Of a stretch of DNA of 64,000 nt, positions 48,631 to 60,410 are shown piece after piece. The notes under the pieces are model-generated. The model made no database searches, was not told the DNA's origin, and was given only the letters and a program-made list of their open reading frames with translations. Source of the DNA: Cryptomeria japonica (Eukaryota; Streptophyta; Pinopsida; Cupressales; Cupressaceae); NCBI RefSeq assembly GCF_030272615.1, contig NC_081415.1:370515667-370579666 (forward strand), in the 5' to 3' direction. The stretch's first letter is position 1. Every line of letters starts with the position of its first letter. Made by a program: the position numbers and the translations under genes.

Positions 48631-49286
48631 ATGGTAAATTTTGTGTTCAAGATGGAGAGTCCTAGATTTGATTGAAGCAATTATACTATTTGGAAGGACC
48701 GGATGGAAGTTCACTTGAAATGTCTTAGAGATGAGTATTGGAAGATCACTAAGAATGTCTACAATGTTTCTCAGAATGGACTAGTTACCGCGGCTGAGAT
48801 CAAGGATGTTGAACATAACATAAGAGCTAAGGAAGCATTGCTAAGTGTGATGGGTTTGCAAACTGCATATGATATTTGGAAGAAGTTGGAGACCCTGTAC
48901 GAAGGTGATGTGCAAGTTAAAGTTGCTAAGTTGCAGAGTTTGAAAGGAAAGTTTGAAGCATTGAATATGGGAGAAGATGGAAATATAACAACCTTTTATG
49001 GCTAAGGTGAATGAGCTTGTCATGAATATCAAATGTGTTGGTGGAACCCTTGAGGAAGATAATATTGTTGCTAAGGTGTTGAGATCATTGCCTCCTTCTT
49101 ACAAACATAAGGTAGCTACTATTGATGAGATCCAAAGTGGGGCTATTGTGACTAGAGACATGTTGGTTGGGAAGCTTGTTGCATTTGAGTCGAGTGAATT
49201 TGGAGAATCACATGAGAAATATGAGATTGCATTCAAAGCCTCTGTAACCGAGAAGCAGAAGTATAATCCAGGAGAAAGTTCATGTT
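48631..49286 (+). pseudogene. Copia gag, N-terminal part (DUF4219/UBN2-like)
   Basis: From the ATG at 48631 or 48652: MESPRFD, a TGA, SNYTIWKDRMEVHLKCLRDE, LLSVMGLQTAYDIWKKLETL, VKVAKLQSLKGKFEALNMGE, then a +1 shift near 49000 to VNELVMNIKCVGGTLEEDNI, VLRSLPPSYKHKVATIDEI. This is the capsid region of plant copia Gag. It is broken at 49272-49286 by the LINE insertion and resumes at 52007. Confidence 0.85.
49272..49286. repeat. Target site duplication of the LINE insertion, left copy
   Basis: GAGAAAGTTCATGTT, identical to 52007-52021. It falls in copia gag, on both sides of the minus-strand LINE. Confidence 0.9.
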
Positions 49287-49507
49287 TTGATTAAGTAAAA
49301 ATAGGTATTTGAAAGGTACCCGAACCTTTTACAAAGCAGGAGAATAGAAAAGCATAAAAAAGTGTCTGATCACTTCAAAAAGTCAAAATGAACCCATCGG
49401 ATGGGCACAGCTTAAAACATCATTACATAATTACATTAAACTTGAAACAGATAGCAATAAGAAAGCAAAACAGAGCAAAGAGATAGAACCAAGGACAGCT
49501 ACTAGAA

Positions 49508-51125
49508 CTAAATACTATTCAGGATCTCCTCAGCATGAACAACCATTTGTTTCATGTTGTTTGCTGAGGTCTTCATATCCTCCATCTCATGACCTTCAAT
49601 GTCAACCTTATTCTTTGTGTTGTCTCTGGTCCTCCTTTCATGACCCTTCTTGATCACCTGCTCTTTATCACCTTCCTTCTCAGCATTGTTCTCGTACCTA
49701 TTGATAAAGATGTTCATATTGTCCACCGAAGATTTAAGAATTTGGAAATTTTGATCAGCAACCTACTCGACATTGTGCTCCAACTTGTCAATTCTGCTGC
49801 CAAAATCTTTCAGTTTGTTGTCCATTTCCTTTCTATCTCCCATCTCATTGACCTTTTTCTCCATGGCTAAGATTTTTCCAACCATACATTCAATAGCTTG
49901 CGCATTATGCAAAATGACCACTAACTCTTTAACATGCTCCGCCAAGGGCTTGTCACCAACTGTAATTCTTGCCATGGCCTATGTATCTATTTTCAAGCTA
50001 TTAATATCCTTCACCAGAGTAGTGATGGTCTCACAGAAGGCCTTAATGGTATCTTTGTCACCACTATCACTTTGACCCCCTTTTTCCTCATTATGCAGTC
50101 TAGTGGTATTCACGGTCTCCACGGTTTCCAAATTATCCTTAACCGGGTTACCCTCCCCTTCTTTGTCCTGACAATCAATCCTCTTATTATCATCATCATC
50201 CTCCTCAAACTCAACCAGAAAATAATTAAGATCAGAATTGCTACCCTTTTTAGTGTTCTTTTTCTGAGCCTTCTTTCCAGAGGCTTTCCCTTTCCTCTTT
50301 TTAACAGGTTTTTCCTCAAGAGAATCAGTTTCAGAGTCCGACATTTCAGATTCCACAATAATCCTCCTCTTCTTAGCCCTAATCCTCCCTTTTTTGCTAG
50401 TTTCTTCCGACTCTCCCTTGATCTCAGAATCAAATTTGAAACCACTATCCTTACTTTCTGTAGTCTCATCTTTGGCATTTTTGCCTTTAATAGGCTTTTC
50501 AATGCACTTCCCCTTTAGTATTTTTTAAACCAGGACCATGAGCCCCTGGTGGAGGGCATGATCACCTTTAGGGTCCTTCTGGATCTCCTTTATAGTATGA
50601 TCCATTGAACAGTTCAGGTAATAGGGAAGGCTAACCCTTTCACCATGACGGAAATGGTTAAGAAGGATGAAGTGATGCCCATAAGCCCTGGTAAACCTAC
50701 TGTCTAAGGTAATATATTCAATAGAAGCAAATAAGACAAACCTCCATGGCCTACAAATTCTCTTCCGAGAGTGGTAGGAGTTGTCAATTTTGATCATCTT
50801 TCTTCTCTCACCATCCATAATAGGAAACATGTCTGCAGCCTTATCTGATATCCCTCTGTCCCTGTAAAATTTCATACCCTCGGTAGTCATCCCCATGGCC
50901 TCAGCAATAACCTCTTCATCTACATTCATCATATGTGATCCTATCAGAACTTTTCCATTTTTCCAATTCTTTATGAAGTAGCTAGTAATTGTGGGGTCCT
51001 TCTCATTCAGTCGTTCCATGAAAACATTGAGCCCCCCCTACTGAAGGATACTCTAGACTTCTTCGTTCTTTCTCAATTCAGCGCATGAAATAGGTTCAAA
51101 TCTCTTCTTGTTTCCTCCCATTTTT
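49508..51125 (-). pseudogene. Unrecognised ORF downstream of the LINE RNase H
   Basis: One frame of about 540 codons from about 51125 (MGGNKKRFEPISCAELRKNE) to 49508, with stops near 51053, 50525, 49979 and 49763 and no frameshift. Its N-terminal part reads ERLNEKDPTITSYFIKNWKN, SHMMNVDEEVIAEAMGM and FTRAYGHHFILLNHFRHGER. A Lys/Glu/Ser-rich linker follows (50500-50000), then a coiled coil. The layout (helical domain, charged linker, coiled coil) recalls ORF2 of the pol-less LTR elements, though similarity is only by pattern. A second ORF 3' of RNase H is unusual for a LINE, and a transduced segment is possible. Function unknown. Confidence 0.55.
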
Positions 51126-51294
51126 CCAGCACCTTTCTTGCAATGCCTTCTCTCATTTTGATAACTTTTCCTTTGGTTTCTGTGGTTATTCTGTAAGAGT
51201 GCCCATAATCCATGCCAAATAATGATGATATGACACCTATTTAATAGCTCATTATCTTCAAGCAAGCCCTGCATCGAAAAAGGTGGAAAGGTCA

Positions 51295-51822
51295 TTAGAA
51301 ATAATGATTAAAAGTACCACGTTGCCTTGTATAGCTTCGGTCCTGATTGAGTAAGGATTTCATTTCACTTGCAATGTCCTTTTCACCATAACTAGTGATG
51401 ATGTTTTTCGATTGGCAAGCCAGGTTGGCTTCCCAATCAGCACAAGATTTGGCCTCCCTATAAACATGTGTAAAAACACACATTTCAAACTCTTCGCTGA
51501 TTTTCCTTGTTGCTTTAATAGCATTACTAATCGACCATGATGGCGAGAATTTCATATTTAAATAGTTGATAATGTTTAAGGAGTCTCCTTCACACCAAAC
51601 TTTAGTGCATTTGACTTCTTTGGTAAGGATAATCCCATGATAAGCCGCCATGGCTTCGGCAACATGGTTGGTGTGTTTTCCTATAGGAATACATTTTATG
51701 ATTTTACATATTCCCCATTCATCCCTTAGGACCACTCCACATCCTGCAACCCCCGGGTTTCCCTTAGAGGCCCCATCAAAATTGATTTTCATCCATCCCC
51801 TAGGTGGGTTGGTCCATATCAC
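51295..51822 (-). pseudogene. LINE RNase H-like domain (RVT_3 type)
   Basis: An open frame of 175 codons reads NPPRGWMKINFDGASKGNPG, AGCGVVLRDEWGICKIIKCI, THNHVAEA-type NHVAEAMAAYHGIILTKEVK, KVWCEGDSLNIINYLN and FTHVYREAKSCADWEANLAC. The Asp in NFDGAS, the Glu in VAEA and the Asp in EGDS are the expected RNase H ligands; the final Asp is seen in CADWEAN. Upstream of it the LINE frame is cut by a stop near 51845. Confidence 0.85.
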
Positions 51823-52006
51823 TCCCTCTCTAGGGTTACTCTAGATATTCTCTTGAGCTTTTAATCTCCATTTTTTATAAACAAGTTGATCCTCCTTAGT
51901 GTTAGGATTATCAATACCACCTATAATATTCATATTTTCCACTATGCTTCTTCTTATTTTTTCAAACACAATGTTAGCCTTATTGTACTTTTCTCCATAT
52001 TTGAAA

Positions 52007-52021
52007 GAGAAAGTTCATGTT
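52007..52021. repeat. Target site duplication of the LINE insertion, right copy
   Basis: GAGAAAGTTCATGTT, matching 49272-49286. Copia gag coding sequence resumes here in the + orientation. Confidence 0.9.
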
Positions 52022-52480
52022 GGGTATCCATATTTGAAAGAGAAAAGAGAGAGATGGAACAAAAAGAAAGAGAATTGGATGAGATTGAAGCCCTTATTTC
52101 TCGAAGATTGCCTAAAGGAGCTGATAAGTATGATGGAAAGTTACCTTTTAAATGTTTCTCTTGTAATAAGATAGGAAATTTTGCTTCTAGGTGTCCTGAG
52201 AGAATGTCTAGATATGATAATCATGAGAGACATGATATATCTGATAAGTATGATAGAAATGAGAAGAATGATAAGAATGATAAGCCCTACAAGCCCTACT
52301 AGAAGTATAGAAATCAGAAGAGATGTTACTATGTTACTGATGAAGGTGTGATAGATGAAGAATCAGAGAATGAGAATTCATAAGACGAATTTGTAGTTAT
52401 TGCTATCAAGGAAGATGATTTGGTATCAGTGAATCCTACAAGCTACATTTTAATGGAGAAATCTTTAGCTACTAAAATTC
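52007..52480 (+). pseudogene. Copia gag, C-terminal part with zinc knuckle
   Basis: After the LINE, gag continues as FEREKREMEQKERELDEIEA, LISRRLPKGADKYDGKLPF, then CFSCNKIGNFASRC, a CCHC knuckle whose His is replaced by Asn. Stops follow at 52300-52302 and 52381-52383. Together with 48631-49286 it makes a normal copia Gag layout. Confidence 0.85.
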
Positions 52481-53770
52481 AGGAGAAAGATGAATGGGTG
52501 ACTGACAATGGTTGTTCACATCATATTATAGGTGATAAAAGAAAAAATGTGAGTATGGAAAGGTATGATGGTGGAATAGTGATTCATGGTAGAGGTTCTA
52601 TATCTTTCAATGGTAAGAATAATACTAATGATGTCTTGTATGTTGAAGGTTTGAAGTATAATATTTTGAGTGTAGGACAAATGGTTGACAAGATATTGAT
52701 TTTCATTTTAATAATGGTAAATGAAAGATCCTAAATGCATCTGGTATAGAGATTGCATCAAGAATTAAGATTTAAGGTAATATATTTCACTTGAATGCTG
52801 GTGAGAAAAGATGCTTGATTGCTCAGATTGATGGAAGTTGGTTGTGGCATAGGAGAATGTGTCATGTTAATTTTGAATGCATGATAAGGGTAAGTTCTAC
52901 TCAAGTTGTTAGAGATATGCCTAAGATTGTGAAGCCTGCTAATCCAATATGTAAGGAATGTCAGATGGGAAAGCAAACAAGAACTTGATTTAAGAGTAAG
53001 TTGTATTCATCTAATGGATTGCTAGATCTTGTTCATATTGACTTATGTGGTCCTACTAGAGTGAGAAGCATGCAGGGTGATAGATACTTCATGTTGTTTA
53101 TTGATGACTATTCAAGGATGATGTGGGTTACCTTCTTAAGGGAAAAATCAAAAGCATAGGAGAAATTCAAGATATTCAAAATCAGAGTGGAGACTGGGAC
53201 AGGGTTGAAGTTGAAGTGCCCGATATTTGATAGAGGAGGAAAATTTATATTAGGTGAATTTGATACATTATGTGAGAGGAATGGAATTAGAAGACAATTA
53301 TCTGCTCCTAGAATCCTCAATAGAATGGAGTTGATGAAAGGAAGAACATAACTATCTTGGATGTTGAAAGGACTATGCTGATAGAAGGAAATGTTGCACA
53401 GACCTTTTGGAGAGAAGTTGTTAGTACTGATGTTTACACATTCAACCTGGTGCATGTTAAAGGCGTTTCTGGTAAGACTCCTTATGAGCTATGGTTTGGT
53501 CATAATCCTATAGTTAGATATTGTAGAGTTTTTGGAGGTAAATGTTATATCAAGAGAGATGAGGGTATAGGAAAGTTTGATGGAAGATGTGATGAAGGAA
53601 TCTTCTTGGGATATTCTTCTTAGAGAAAGGCCTACTGGTGCTACAATAAGAGGTTGAAGAAGATAGTTGAGAATGCAAATGTGAAGGTGGATGAATGTCT
53701 TGGAAAGCAGGTCAGAGCATGTGAATATAATTTTAATGATGAAGATGTTGTTCCTAAGCCTATGTAGAAT
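52481..53770 (+). pseudogene. Copia protease and integrase region
   Basis: EWVTDNGCSHHIIGDKRKN (about 52490-52545) is the aspartic protease site, with DNG where active copies have DSG. GSWLWHRRMCHVNFECMIR and CKECQMGKQTRT (about 52828-52985) form the His/Cys pre-integrase domain. LVHIDLCGPTRVRSMQGDRY, FIDDYSRMMWVTFLREKSKA (53030-53155) and FDRGGKFILGEFDTLCERNG (about 53228-53290) belong to the integrase core, followed by TPYELWFGHNPIVRYCRVFG (about 53478-53538). Several frameshifts and stops are present. Confidence 0.85.
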
Positions 53771-55435
53771 GAGATACTGAAGCAGATTGATCTGGTGGAG
53801 ATAGTTAATCCGGATATTGTTGTTGTCGGTGAAGAAGTACAAGAGCTTGAAAATCATAATAATCAGAAGATTTCAAGGTATGTAAAATTGAATCATTCAA
53901 AAAATCAAATTATTGGTGACAAGAATAAAGGTGTGATGAATAGGAGAAGGATTGTTGTTGAAGAGATATGTTTGATTTTAAAGATTGTAGCAGAAGCGTG
54001 TAAGGATAAAAATTGGATAAAAGCAAAGGAAGAAGAGTTGAATCAAATTGAAAAGAATAATACTTGGGAGCTTGTTCTGAGACCTAAAGACAAGAATATT
54101 ATTGGTACTAAACGGGTGTTTTTAAATAAACTGAATGAAGATAGTGAATTTGTCAGAAACAAAGCAAGATTGATATGTAAAGGGTGTTCTCAGATGGAAA
54201 GTATTGACTATGAGGAAATTGTTGCCCCTGTAGCTAGGATTGAAGTTGTTACATTGTTGCTTGCATATGCTTCTTACAAGAAATTTAAGGTATATCAGAT
54301 GGATGTCAAGTCAGCCATTTTGAATGGTGGTCTTGAGGAGGATGTCTACATTGAGCAACCAGATGGATTTTCTTTATAGATGAAGGAGATATGGTATGTA
54401 AATTAAAAAAAGTTCTATATGGACTGAAACAAGCCCCTAGAGCCTAGTATGCAATATTGGATAAGTATTTGTTGAAGCTGGAATTCTGTAAACTTACTGT
54501 TGATAGTACTTTATATTTCAAAGTTGAAAATGATAACACTTTGATTGTTGAAATCTTTTTTGATGATATCATTTTTAACAGTGATGATGATTTGAGTATG
54601 AAGTTTGTTGATGATATGCAAAAGGAATTTGAGATGTCTATGATAGGTGAGATGAATTTTTTATTAGGATTGTAGATTACTCAGACTGGTAAAGGTATTT
54701 TCATTTCTCAATCTAAGTATGTGAAGGATTTGTTGAAAACATTTAAATTAGCTGATTCCAAACCTGTTGGAACTCCTATGGTGACTTGATGCAAATTGTC
54801 TAAGAATGATGAATATTAGAAAATTAATTAGAGTTTGTATAGATGTATGGTTGGTGGATTACTGTACCTAACTCAGACTAGATTGGATATTATGCATGCT
54901 ATTTGTCTTTGTGCTAGATTTCAAGCTAATCCTAAAGAGACTCATGTTACTGTTGTAAAGAGGATTTTCAAATACTTAAAGGGGACTGTTGACTATGGTT
55001 TGTGGTATCCGAAGAATGATGATTTCTTGTTGTGTGCCTATGCTGATGCTAATTGGGCTGATGATGTTGATGACCAAAAGAGCAATACTGGTGGAGCATT
55101 CTTTTTGGGAAAGAAGTTAATTTCATGGTCCAATAAGAAACAATATGTTGTATCTATCTACTACTGAAGTTGAATATATTGCTACTGCTAGTAACTGTAC
55201 TTATGTAGTTTGGATAAAGCAGATGTTGAAGGATATTAGAGTTCTTTATGATGAGCCTATTGTTATATATTGTGACAATTCAAGTGCTATCAATATTTCA
55301 AATAATCTGGTGATGCATTCTAAAACAAAGCACGTGTCTATAAAATATCATTTCTTGAGGGAGAAAGTCGGTGATGAGGAAGTTAGATTGGAATATGTAT
55401 CTACGAAGGATCAGATTGTAGATATTTTAACTTAA
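53771..55435 (+). pseudogene. Copia reverse transcriptase and RNase H region
   Basis: RT motifs: TWELVLRPKDKNIIGTKRVF, NKARLICKGCSQMESIDYEE, VYQMDVKSAILNGGLEEDVY (54060-54350), VLYGLKQAPRA after a stop (about 54412-54445), and FFDDIIFNSDDD where the active site normally reads YVDD (about 54559-54594). RNase H: GGLLYLTQTRLDIMHAICLC, YADANWADDVDDQKSNTGGA, STTEVEYIATASNCTYVVWI, IYCDNSSAINISNNLVMHSK, KHVSIKYHFLREKV, ending DQIVDILT with TAA at 55433-55435. At least three frameshifts make it inactive. Confidence 0.88.
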
Positions 55436-55864
55436 CCTTTTCTTGTAGATACATTTGTCTATTTGAGAGACAAATTAGGGGTCTCTTCCCCTCCTATTAA
55501 GAACTAGATGCATCGAGTTGCATCAATCCGGTGGATTTTAGAGCTTTTTTTTGTCTAAGTTGATCAGTTGGTGTTGCTACTTAGTCAGAGTAGTTAGTGG
55601 TTTAGATGATTAGTGGATTGAGTTGTGAGTTTATCCTAAGGGGAAGATTTTCCTTCTTAAAAGATCAGCTCTGGGGGAGAGAGCATAATCTATATTCTGT
55701 CTTTAGCATTGCTATCAAAGGGGGAGAGAAGCATGTGAAAAACTACTTTATCTTTGGAGCTTTGTGTGCATGATCTTAGAGGGAGTGTGCTAGTGTTGAT
55801 CTATTTCCTTTGCATTGATTGTTTTTCACATTCATATGTTGCCATCAATACCAAAGGGAGAGAT
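55436..55864 (+). other. Copia 3' untranslated region with two purine tracts
   Basis: AAAGGGGGAGAG at 55717-55728 and the terminal AAAGGGAGAGAT at 55853-55864. The context 'gttgccatcaataccaaaggg' is nearly the same as in element 1 before its LTR (about 4310-4330). Confidence 0.8.
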
Positions 55865-56334
55865 TGTTGGATATTGTTGCTGCAAGGATATGTTGTTGTC
55901 ATTGATATCACCATATTCCTGTGTTCTTATGTTGCAGGGAGTTGTTTTGGTGTTCCGATGATTACATTAAGTTGACATGGTTGATTTATCTATTTCGGAT
56001 TTTGGAATACCTCATTCCTGATTGATTTCAGTGATCCAAAAGTTTACTTGATTATATTATTTGATCTGGTTTGAAGTTTAGTCTTTCTATTCAGTGGTTG
56101 GCAGAGTTTGGTATTTGATCCAGTGAGCTCTGGTATGATCATATATTTGGTTGCAAATTTGGGAGAATGTTTTGGATGTTCATGTGTATCTTCATTTCAG
56201 ATGGTTTATGATTTGGTGCTCCACAAGCTATCTTTCTAGTCTAAATCGTTGTTGTTGAGTGTTCTTGTGAGTTAGCGTGTTGATCAATGAAGATTTGAAT
56301 AAGTGGTGTTGGTGCAGCTATTGCAGATGATTAT
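55865..56334 (+). mobile_element. 3' LTR (right-truncated) of the copia element
   Basis: Starts TGTTGGATATTG after the polypurine tract and aligns by eye with 9406 onward. It breaks at 56334, where a second LTR (Ty3) starts. The rest of this copia LTR would lie beyond the Ty3 element, outside the window. Confidence 0.85.
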
Positions 56335-57938
56335 TGTAGCATAGAAATTAGGAATCATCAAAACATAAGTAGATCAATCAAAACATTAAACATGATAGCT
56401 CAATCAAAGAAATACTCATTGCAATGAACCTAATTCTAAAGCACATTCAATAGAGGTATGGAAACAAAGCCTTCAAAAGTAAAATTATGCAAACCATATG
56501 CTTCTTCCATGCAGCTCCATTGTTGTTCTCTCCTCTTCAATAGTTTTGTGGATCTCACCTACAAGTGCTCACACAATTTGAAAGCAAAAAGGCTCAAGAG
56601 TACTAGAAACGAAGGTTCGGTAAAAATTCGAGATTCATGAAGGATTTGATTGAAGAAAACATCCAATTTATAGAGAAATTGGATAAATGAGCCAATTAGT
56701 ATGAAAGAGATTTGAATAGAAATTCAAATCAATAATAGCATATCTATGACAAATTGCTATGCAAGGCTTATGACAATTCATGACAAATTTCTATGTCAAG
56801 AATTTATGACATTTTATGACATTTTCATGACAAATTCTATGACACATTTCTATGTCAAGAATTTTATGATAATTTATGACATTTTATGACAAATTTCTAT
56901 GTCATTGCCATAAATTTAGGAAAGAAATAGGAGAAAATTGAATTTGGATAAATTAGAAAATTAGGAAATTAGAGAATAATGAAAATAGGAAATTAGAAAT
57001 TGAAAGAAATTAGAAATTAGGATTTAGTGAATTAATTAATAATTTTTCATTTATTAATCAATTCACAAAGAGGAATAATTAGACAATTAAATGAAGATTT
57101 AATTGTAATAAGGAAACTTAGGATAAATAAGTAATTTATTTAATCCTAAAGGAAGAAATGACAAATTAGGTTAAATGATTAAATCATGAAACCCTAGAAG
57201 ACGAATTAGAAATGCGAGGATGATAATTAGGTCTATAATTGACTTGATCATGATTTGATTTGATAAATGACCAATGCGACAAAATGATTTGATTGATAGA
57301 TGCGCCAATTGACGAGGAACAATGATAAATTGATCCAAATTGACATAATTGAGACAGATAACGATCGATGATAAATCGGTCGCAAAATGACAAAATTGAC
57401 AAAATAGATTGCAAGATGACAAGATTAGACATGACCACGATCGATGACAAATTGATCGCAAAATGACAAGATTGAAGGATTGATGATAAATCGACAAGAT
57501 TGATAAACCGATCGCCAAATGATAAGATTGAAAACAGGACAAAACCCTAATTAGGATTGACGATGTCCAAAATGATAAGATTGATGATAAAATTGATAAG
57601 ATTAACAGAAGGACAACAATCGCAAGATTGACAGGATTGATAAGAGGACAAAACCCTAATTAGGATTGATGATGTCCAAATTGATGCGAAATTAGCACGC
57701 ACATTGATGCAATAAGATAAAATCGATCAAAATCATGACTAGATTACGTTGTTGACAAGACCAAATTCGAGGACGAGATGATTGAAGAATATAGAAGAAT
57801 GACTCGATGTTCGCAAATGATAAAGACCAAGTGCGTAACATAGGAGAAATGTTAATGCGATGCAAAAACCTAAAATGAGGCAATGCGCAATTGTTAAAGT
57901 ATGACCTCGCAAGCGTTGACCATTTTTGGGTGTCTACA
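56335..57938 (-). mobile_element. 3' LTR of the Ty3/Tat element
   Basis: On the minus strand the LTR starts TGTAGACACCC at 57938 and ends CTACA at 56335, giving a TGTAG/CTACA inversion and a length of 1604 bp. It contains internal repeats: 'atgacaaatttctatg'-type words at 56755-56900, and 'gataaattgatcgcaaaatgac'-type words at 57230-57520. A phrase 'aggacaaaaccctaattagg' occurs twice, 112 bp apart (about 57537 and 57649). The left flank 56330-56334 (ATTAT) would be its target duplication; the partner is outside the window. Confidence 0.75.
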
Positions 57939-57953
57939 TTTTGCCCCTCTTTG
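57939..57953 (-). other. Polypurine tract of the Ty3/Tat element
   Basis: The minus strand reads AAAGAGGGGCAAAA directly before TGTAGACACCC, as expected for the plus-strand primer of a minus-oriented element. Confidence 0.7.
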
Positions 57954-58480
57954 AGACAATGCGATTCTGAGCGTTGTTTCAAAGAACAATAACTAAATGC
58001 CCCAAACAATGATAATGACATATACATGCCCCCTCGAGGAATTGGCCGGAAACATGCAGAAAAGAGGCCAATTGATCGATAAAAATGATAGAAAATGATA
58101 GGATCAAACGGACTGACAATCGGAGATCGGATGCATGATAGACAAGCAATGTAAGGTGCACAAGACCGTGACCAACATAAGATGGAGAGGACACACGTCC
58201 ATCTATGCAATGACAAAGAGCTATAAATGAGACCAAGAGGGTGAAAATGACTCATTTGCAGTAGCAAAAGAGGAGGATTTGTTGCTCTGGACAAGGACAC
58301 TTGCAGACAGATGGCGAACATTCCAACGGTGGATCACCTTGGAGAACGTGTACGCACATTCAGACGACTGGAGGATGCAGGAGCAGCGGTATGTAGCTCG
58401 AAAACCCATGTTTTGAATTTCATGAATTTTGATGGCTTACGGGACATTGCGGGGCCCACAGGGGATACCAAAATGGTCTC

Positions 58481-58591
58481 TTGCGCTTGTGTAGGCTAAA
58501 CCTGCGCTTGTGTAAGGAGTTTTGCGCGTGTGTAGGAAGACACAAGCGCAATTCATCTAACACAGGCGCAGCTTCTCAAACACAGGCGCAA
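58481..58591. repeat. Clustered direct and inverted TGCGCTTGTGT / ACACAAGCGCA words
   Basis: TGCGCTTGTGTA-like words occur three times (about 58482, 58504, 58525). They are followed by the inverse CACAAGCGCA / CACAGGCGCA three times (about 58541, 58561, 58581). The arrangement can fold back on itself. Confidence 0.8.
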
Positions 58592-60201
58592 GTTGGCATA
58601 AAATCCTTAGTTTTGACTTGAAATTGCATGCAAATGACCTTACAGGGGGTGGGAAGGATAGGATAGGGTAATGTGGATGAAAAACACCCTGATTTGATCA
58701 TGAAAATGAAGACATGCAACCCATAGGAACAAACCCTAAAACTGACAAAATGATGCCCCGATTGGGATGTAGAGTCGACAATATCCATTGATCGCACGGG
58801 AGAATCGACCGGACTGTTTCATGCTACGACAGAGACTCAGGAGCACAGAGAGAGACACATTAGCTGGACTAGGATTGGCGAGGAGAGACTGTACTGGAGG
58901 ACACTATATGAGGGTGCAGTTCCACCGGAGCGGAGAGCACCTTCATATCGGGCATGATCGAGGACAGAGAGCAGGTCACGCTCTCGGAGGACATTGAGCA
59001 GCATAGGAGTGAGTGGATCGATGAGACCACCACAGCCAGGACCAGGAGGGACATCATCTGCGAGACATGGTAGGGATGAGGAGGACAGAGGGAGCACCCA
59101 GTGACAGAGGCACGTGCTCCATATGACAGACAGTGGACATCATGTAGTTTGCCATTATGTAGTCAGCCTGCGGGCCATACTTAGGACAAACAGTCCGATT
59201 TTGTACTCCGACATTATGATGATATGTGATATGATAGGCATCGATATGATGGATGCAATATGTTATGACTGATGTAGTGATTTTGCTATGTATGGATGAC
59301 TTATGTACTGGTTTATGAACATGTATGAATGCATTGTATGTACTTTGGATGTATTTATAATATGAAATGTATAAAATGCGTGATGTAATATGTAATGGAA
59401 TGCAAATGCATTGACCAAACGTATGCAGGACACAATATGGTTTTGGATATCGGAGCACTAGACCGAACTGACTATCCGACCGGACGGAAGAAGTGTTAGT
59501 AAGAAGAAATAAGACAGAGGACAATTAGAGATGATGAAAATTTGCTTTCAGTAATGCACTTTGTAGGTGAGAACCTTTATTTTTATTTAGCAAAATGGAT
59601 GCGTAGCATCATGGCATTGAAGGCCAGAGCTGAAATGCAACCCTATTTGCGAAAGACAGACATAGCATAGACAAGCAAAGATCACAATCAAAGAAAAAAG
59701 ACCATGAGCCATCCCGGTCACTCTAAATCACTCAGTGACATCATCGAGCAACATAGGGACATGATCGAAGCCAAAGATAAATTAATAAAAAGATAAGACT
59801 CACAAATTCAAGCAAATCAAACAAACATCTTGATCTTCATTGTCAAAAGTTGAAAGTGCTAATAGGACGATCATGCTGTCTGGTTTCAGGAAATGTGGTA
59901 CCCCGTCTAAGACAGGACACAGTCTGGTTTCTAGTATACCACACCCTGTATAAGACCCATGATAATGTGACAAGGACAAATGATTTTTGATGTGGATATT
60001 CGAGTGATAAGACAATTTTGATCAGTTTGAATGTTTGAGTTGACTGAAAAGGTTCATCTATTAACACATGATTTCATTAAAGCACAGCGTTTGGTTGCAA
60101 ATTGTTGGATGTATACGTAGTGAGCTGTCGATGCACAAAGAGAATACTTTATTGCAAAATGGTTGTTTTTGGGAGTTTTATACTTTTTTGTGTTCTTTTT
60201 T

Positions 60202-60410
60202 CAGGACTTTATATGATTTTTTTGGAATTTTTCAGGACATTATTTGATTTTTTTGGAATTTTTTCAGGACATTATTTGATTTTGTTGGAATTTTTTCAGG
60301 ACATTATTTGATTTTTTTGGAATTTTTTCAGGACATTATTCGATTTTTTTTACTTTTTTCAGGACTTTTTTCGATTTTTATGACTTTTTTTCAAGACATT
60401 ATTCGATTCA
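60202..60410. repeat. Tandem repeat, ~32-bp period, seven copies
   Basis: The unit has the form TCAGGACATTATTTGATTTT with a TTGGAATTTTT tail. Copies two to four are nearly identical and the outer ones drift. T-rich on the + strand, hence A-rich in the sense of the Ty3 element. Confidence 0.9.

Larger units (their letters stand above)
49287..52006 (-). mobile_element. 5'-truncated LINE insertion in copia gag
   Basis: A 2,720-bp insert bounded by identical 15-bp duplications, a length usual for target-primed LINE integration. On the minus strand it contains the end of a LINE pol (FEKIRRSIVENMNIIGGIDN... then RNase H) followed by a second reading frame (51125-49508). Endonuclease and reverse transcriptase are missing. 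A long poly(A) is not evident at the 3' (left) boundary, only short A runs. Confidence 0.8.

Noticed and set aside
57171-58409. Minus-strand frames rich in Ser, Cys and Leu in 57.2-58.4 kb
   Set aside because: They fall in the Ty3 LTR and its non-coding flank, over short internal repeats, with no recognisable domain.
58311-58499. Plus-strand frame starting MANIPTVDHLGERVRTF as a plant-mobile-domain gene
   Set aside because: Only about 60 codons with no motif I can defend; kept only as a possible antisense remnant in the Ty3 3' region.
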